A stretch of DNA of 40,314 nucleotides from Actinomycetota bacterium. GTDB taxonomy: Bacteria; Actinomycetota; Acidimicrobiia; Acidimicrobiales; Ilumatobacteraceae. Shown here one piece after another: positions 40,230 through 40,314 of this stretch; positions within the stretch are counted from its first letter, which is position 1, and the number at the start of each line of letters is the position of its first letter. The notes under the pieces are model-generated. The model did no database searches. It saw nothing but the letters and a program-made list of their open reading frames with translations, and was not told where the DNA came from. The translations under genes and the position numbers were made by a program. The DNA lies in the NCBI GenBank assembly GCA_005790505.1, contig SXUP01000021.1, positions 1 through 40,314 of the forward strand, read 5' to 3'.

Positions 40230-40289
40230 CTGCCGAGTCTATTATTGCAATGTGAGGTACGCCATTCTGCGCAGCGCATAAAACAGCAG

Positions 40290-40314
40290 TCGGGCTGGCG
40301 GGATTTGAACCCAC
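40290..40314 (-). tRNA. Partial tRNA (3' end), possibly tRNA-Pro
   Basis: The minus strand reads a T-arm GTGGGTTCAAATCCCGC followed by acceptor strand CAGCCCG and discriminator A. The GGTTCAAATCC T-loop is unmistakable. CCA is not encoded. The rest, including the anticodon, lies beyond the window. The acceptor strand implies a 5' end CGGGCTG, seen in bacterial tRNA-Pro; identity is provisional. Confidence 0.7.

Noticed and set aside
1-40314. CRISPR arrays, IS elements, prophage modules, rRNA
   Set aside because: No regularly spaced repeats, transposase motifs, phage structural genes or rRNA sequence seen; the holin-X-like gene alone is not phage evidence.

Overview
The window is a gene-dense piece of an actinobacterial (Actinomycetota) chromosome. 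The evidence is a complete Pup-proteasome operon, a WhiB protein, a DUF4193 protein, an SCO6745-like protein, and a GarA/MerR/DUF151/MerR block in the same order as M. tuberculosis Rv1826-Rv1830. Base composition is near 50% GC by eye, well below Mycobacterium or Streptomyces. From this and the gene content I infer an uncultured or aquatic Acidimicrobiia-like lineage, but that placement is inference. No IS element, prophage, CRISPR array or rRNA is visible. The only RNA features are a tandem glycine riboswitch and the 3' end of a tRNA at the right edge.

Layout. 1-3.6 kb: a truncated acyl-lipid desaturase and a TetR regulator diverge from a perfect palindrome, followed by an ADP-forming acyl-CoA ligase. 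3.6-7.6 kb: PBP4-type carboxypeptidase, Lon-N-domain protein, three small membrane or basic proteins, TrmI tRNA methyltransferase and a convergent ferredoxin. 7.75-14.8 kb: the pupylation/proteasome operon mpa-dop-pup-prcB-prcA-pafA, ending in signal peptidase I. 14.8-19.8 kb: a GDPD phosphodiesterase, a TatA/B subunit, TatC, a HelY-type helicase and a stand-alone DAGK/LCB5 C-terminal domain. 19.8-24.2 kb: M20 peptidase, double-length ThyX-like protein, acidic DUF4193 protein, an unknown gene and a GNAT. 24.2-30.5 kb: crotonase, a large Arg/Pro-rich unknown protein, gamma carbonic anhydrase, WhiB, threonine aldolase, a Cys4 coiled-coil protein, an S1P-lyase-like PLP enzyme and a tiny membrane protein. 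30.5-39 kb: SCO6745-like protein, riboswitch-controlled gcvP, a small helical protein and convergent gcvT; then, on the minus strand, pgsA-gcvH-garA-merR-DUF151, and merR from its own promoter. 39-40.3 kb: HIT protein, SRAP/HMCES protein and a tRNA end.

The genes form two functional cores. One is regulated protein turnover and export: Pup ligase (PafA), depupylase/deamidase (Dop), unfoldase (Mpa) and 20S core (PrcBA), with signal peptidase and Tat next door. The other is glycine/one-carbon metabolism: the GcvT, GcvP and GcvH subunits together, a glycine riboswitch, a GarA-type FHA regulator and a threonine aldolase nearby.

The most striking non-gene signal is that nearly every gene that must start its own transcript has a TANNNT -10-like box only 6-9 nt before its start codon, often GTG. 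This implies widespread leaderless transcription. The riboswitch gene gcvP, ferredoxin, WhiB and one merR have Shine-Dalgarno sequences instead. No stretch longer than 300 bases lacks a gene.
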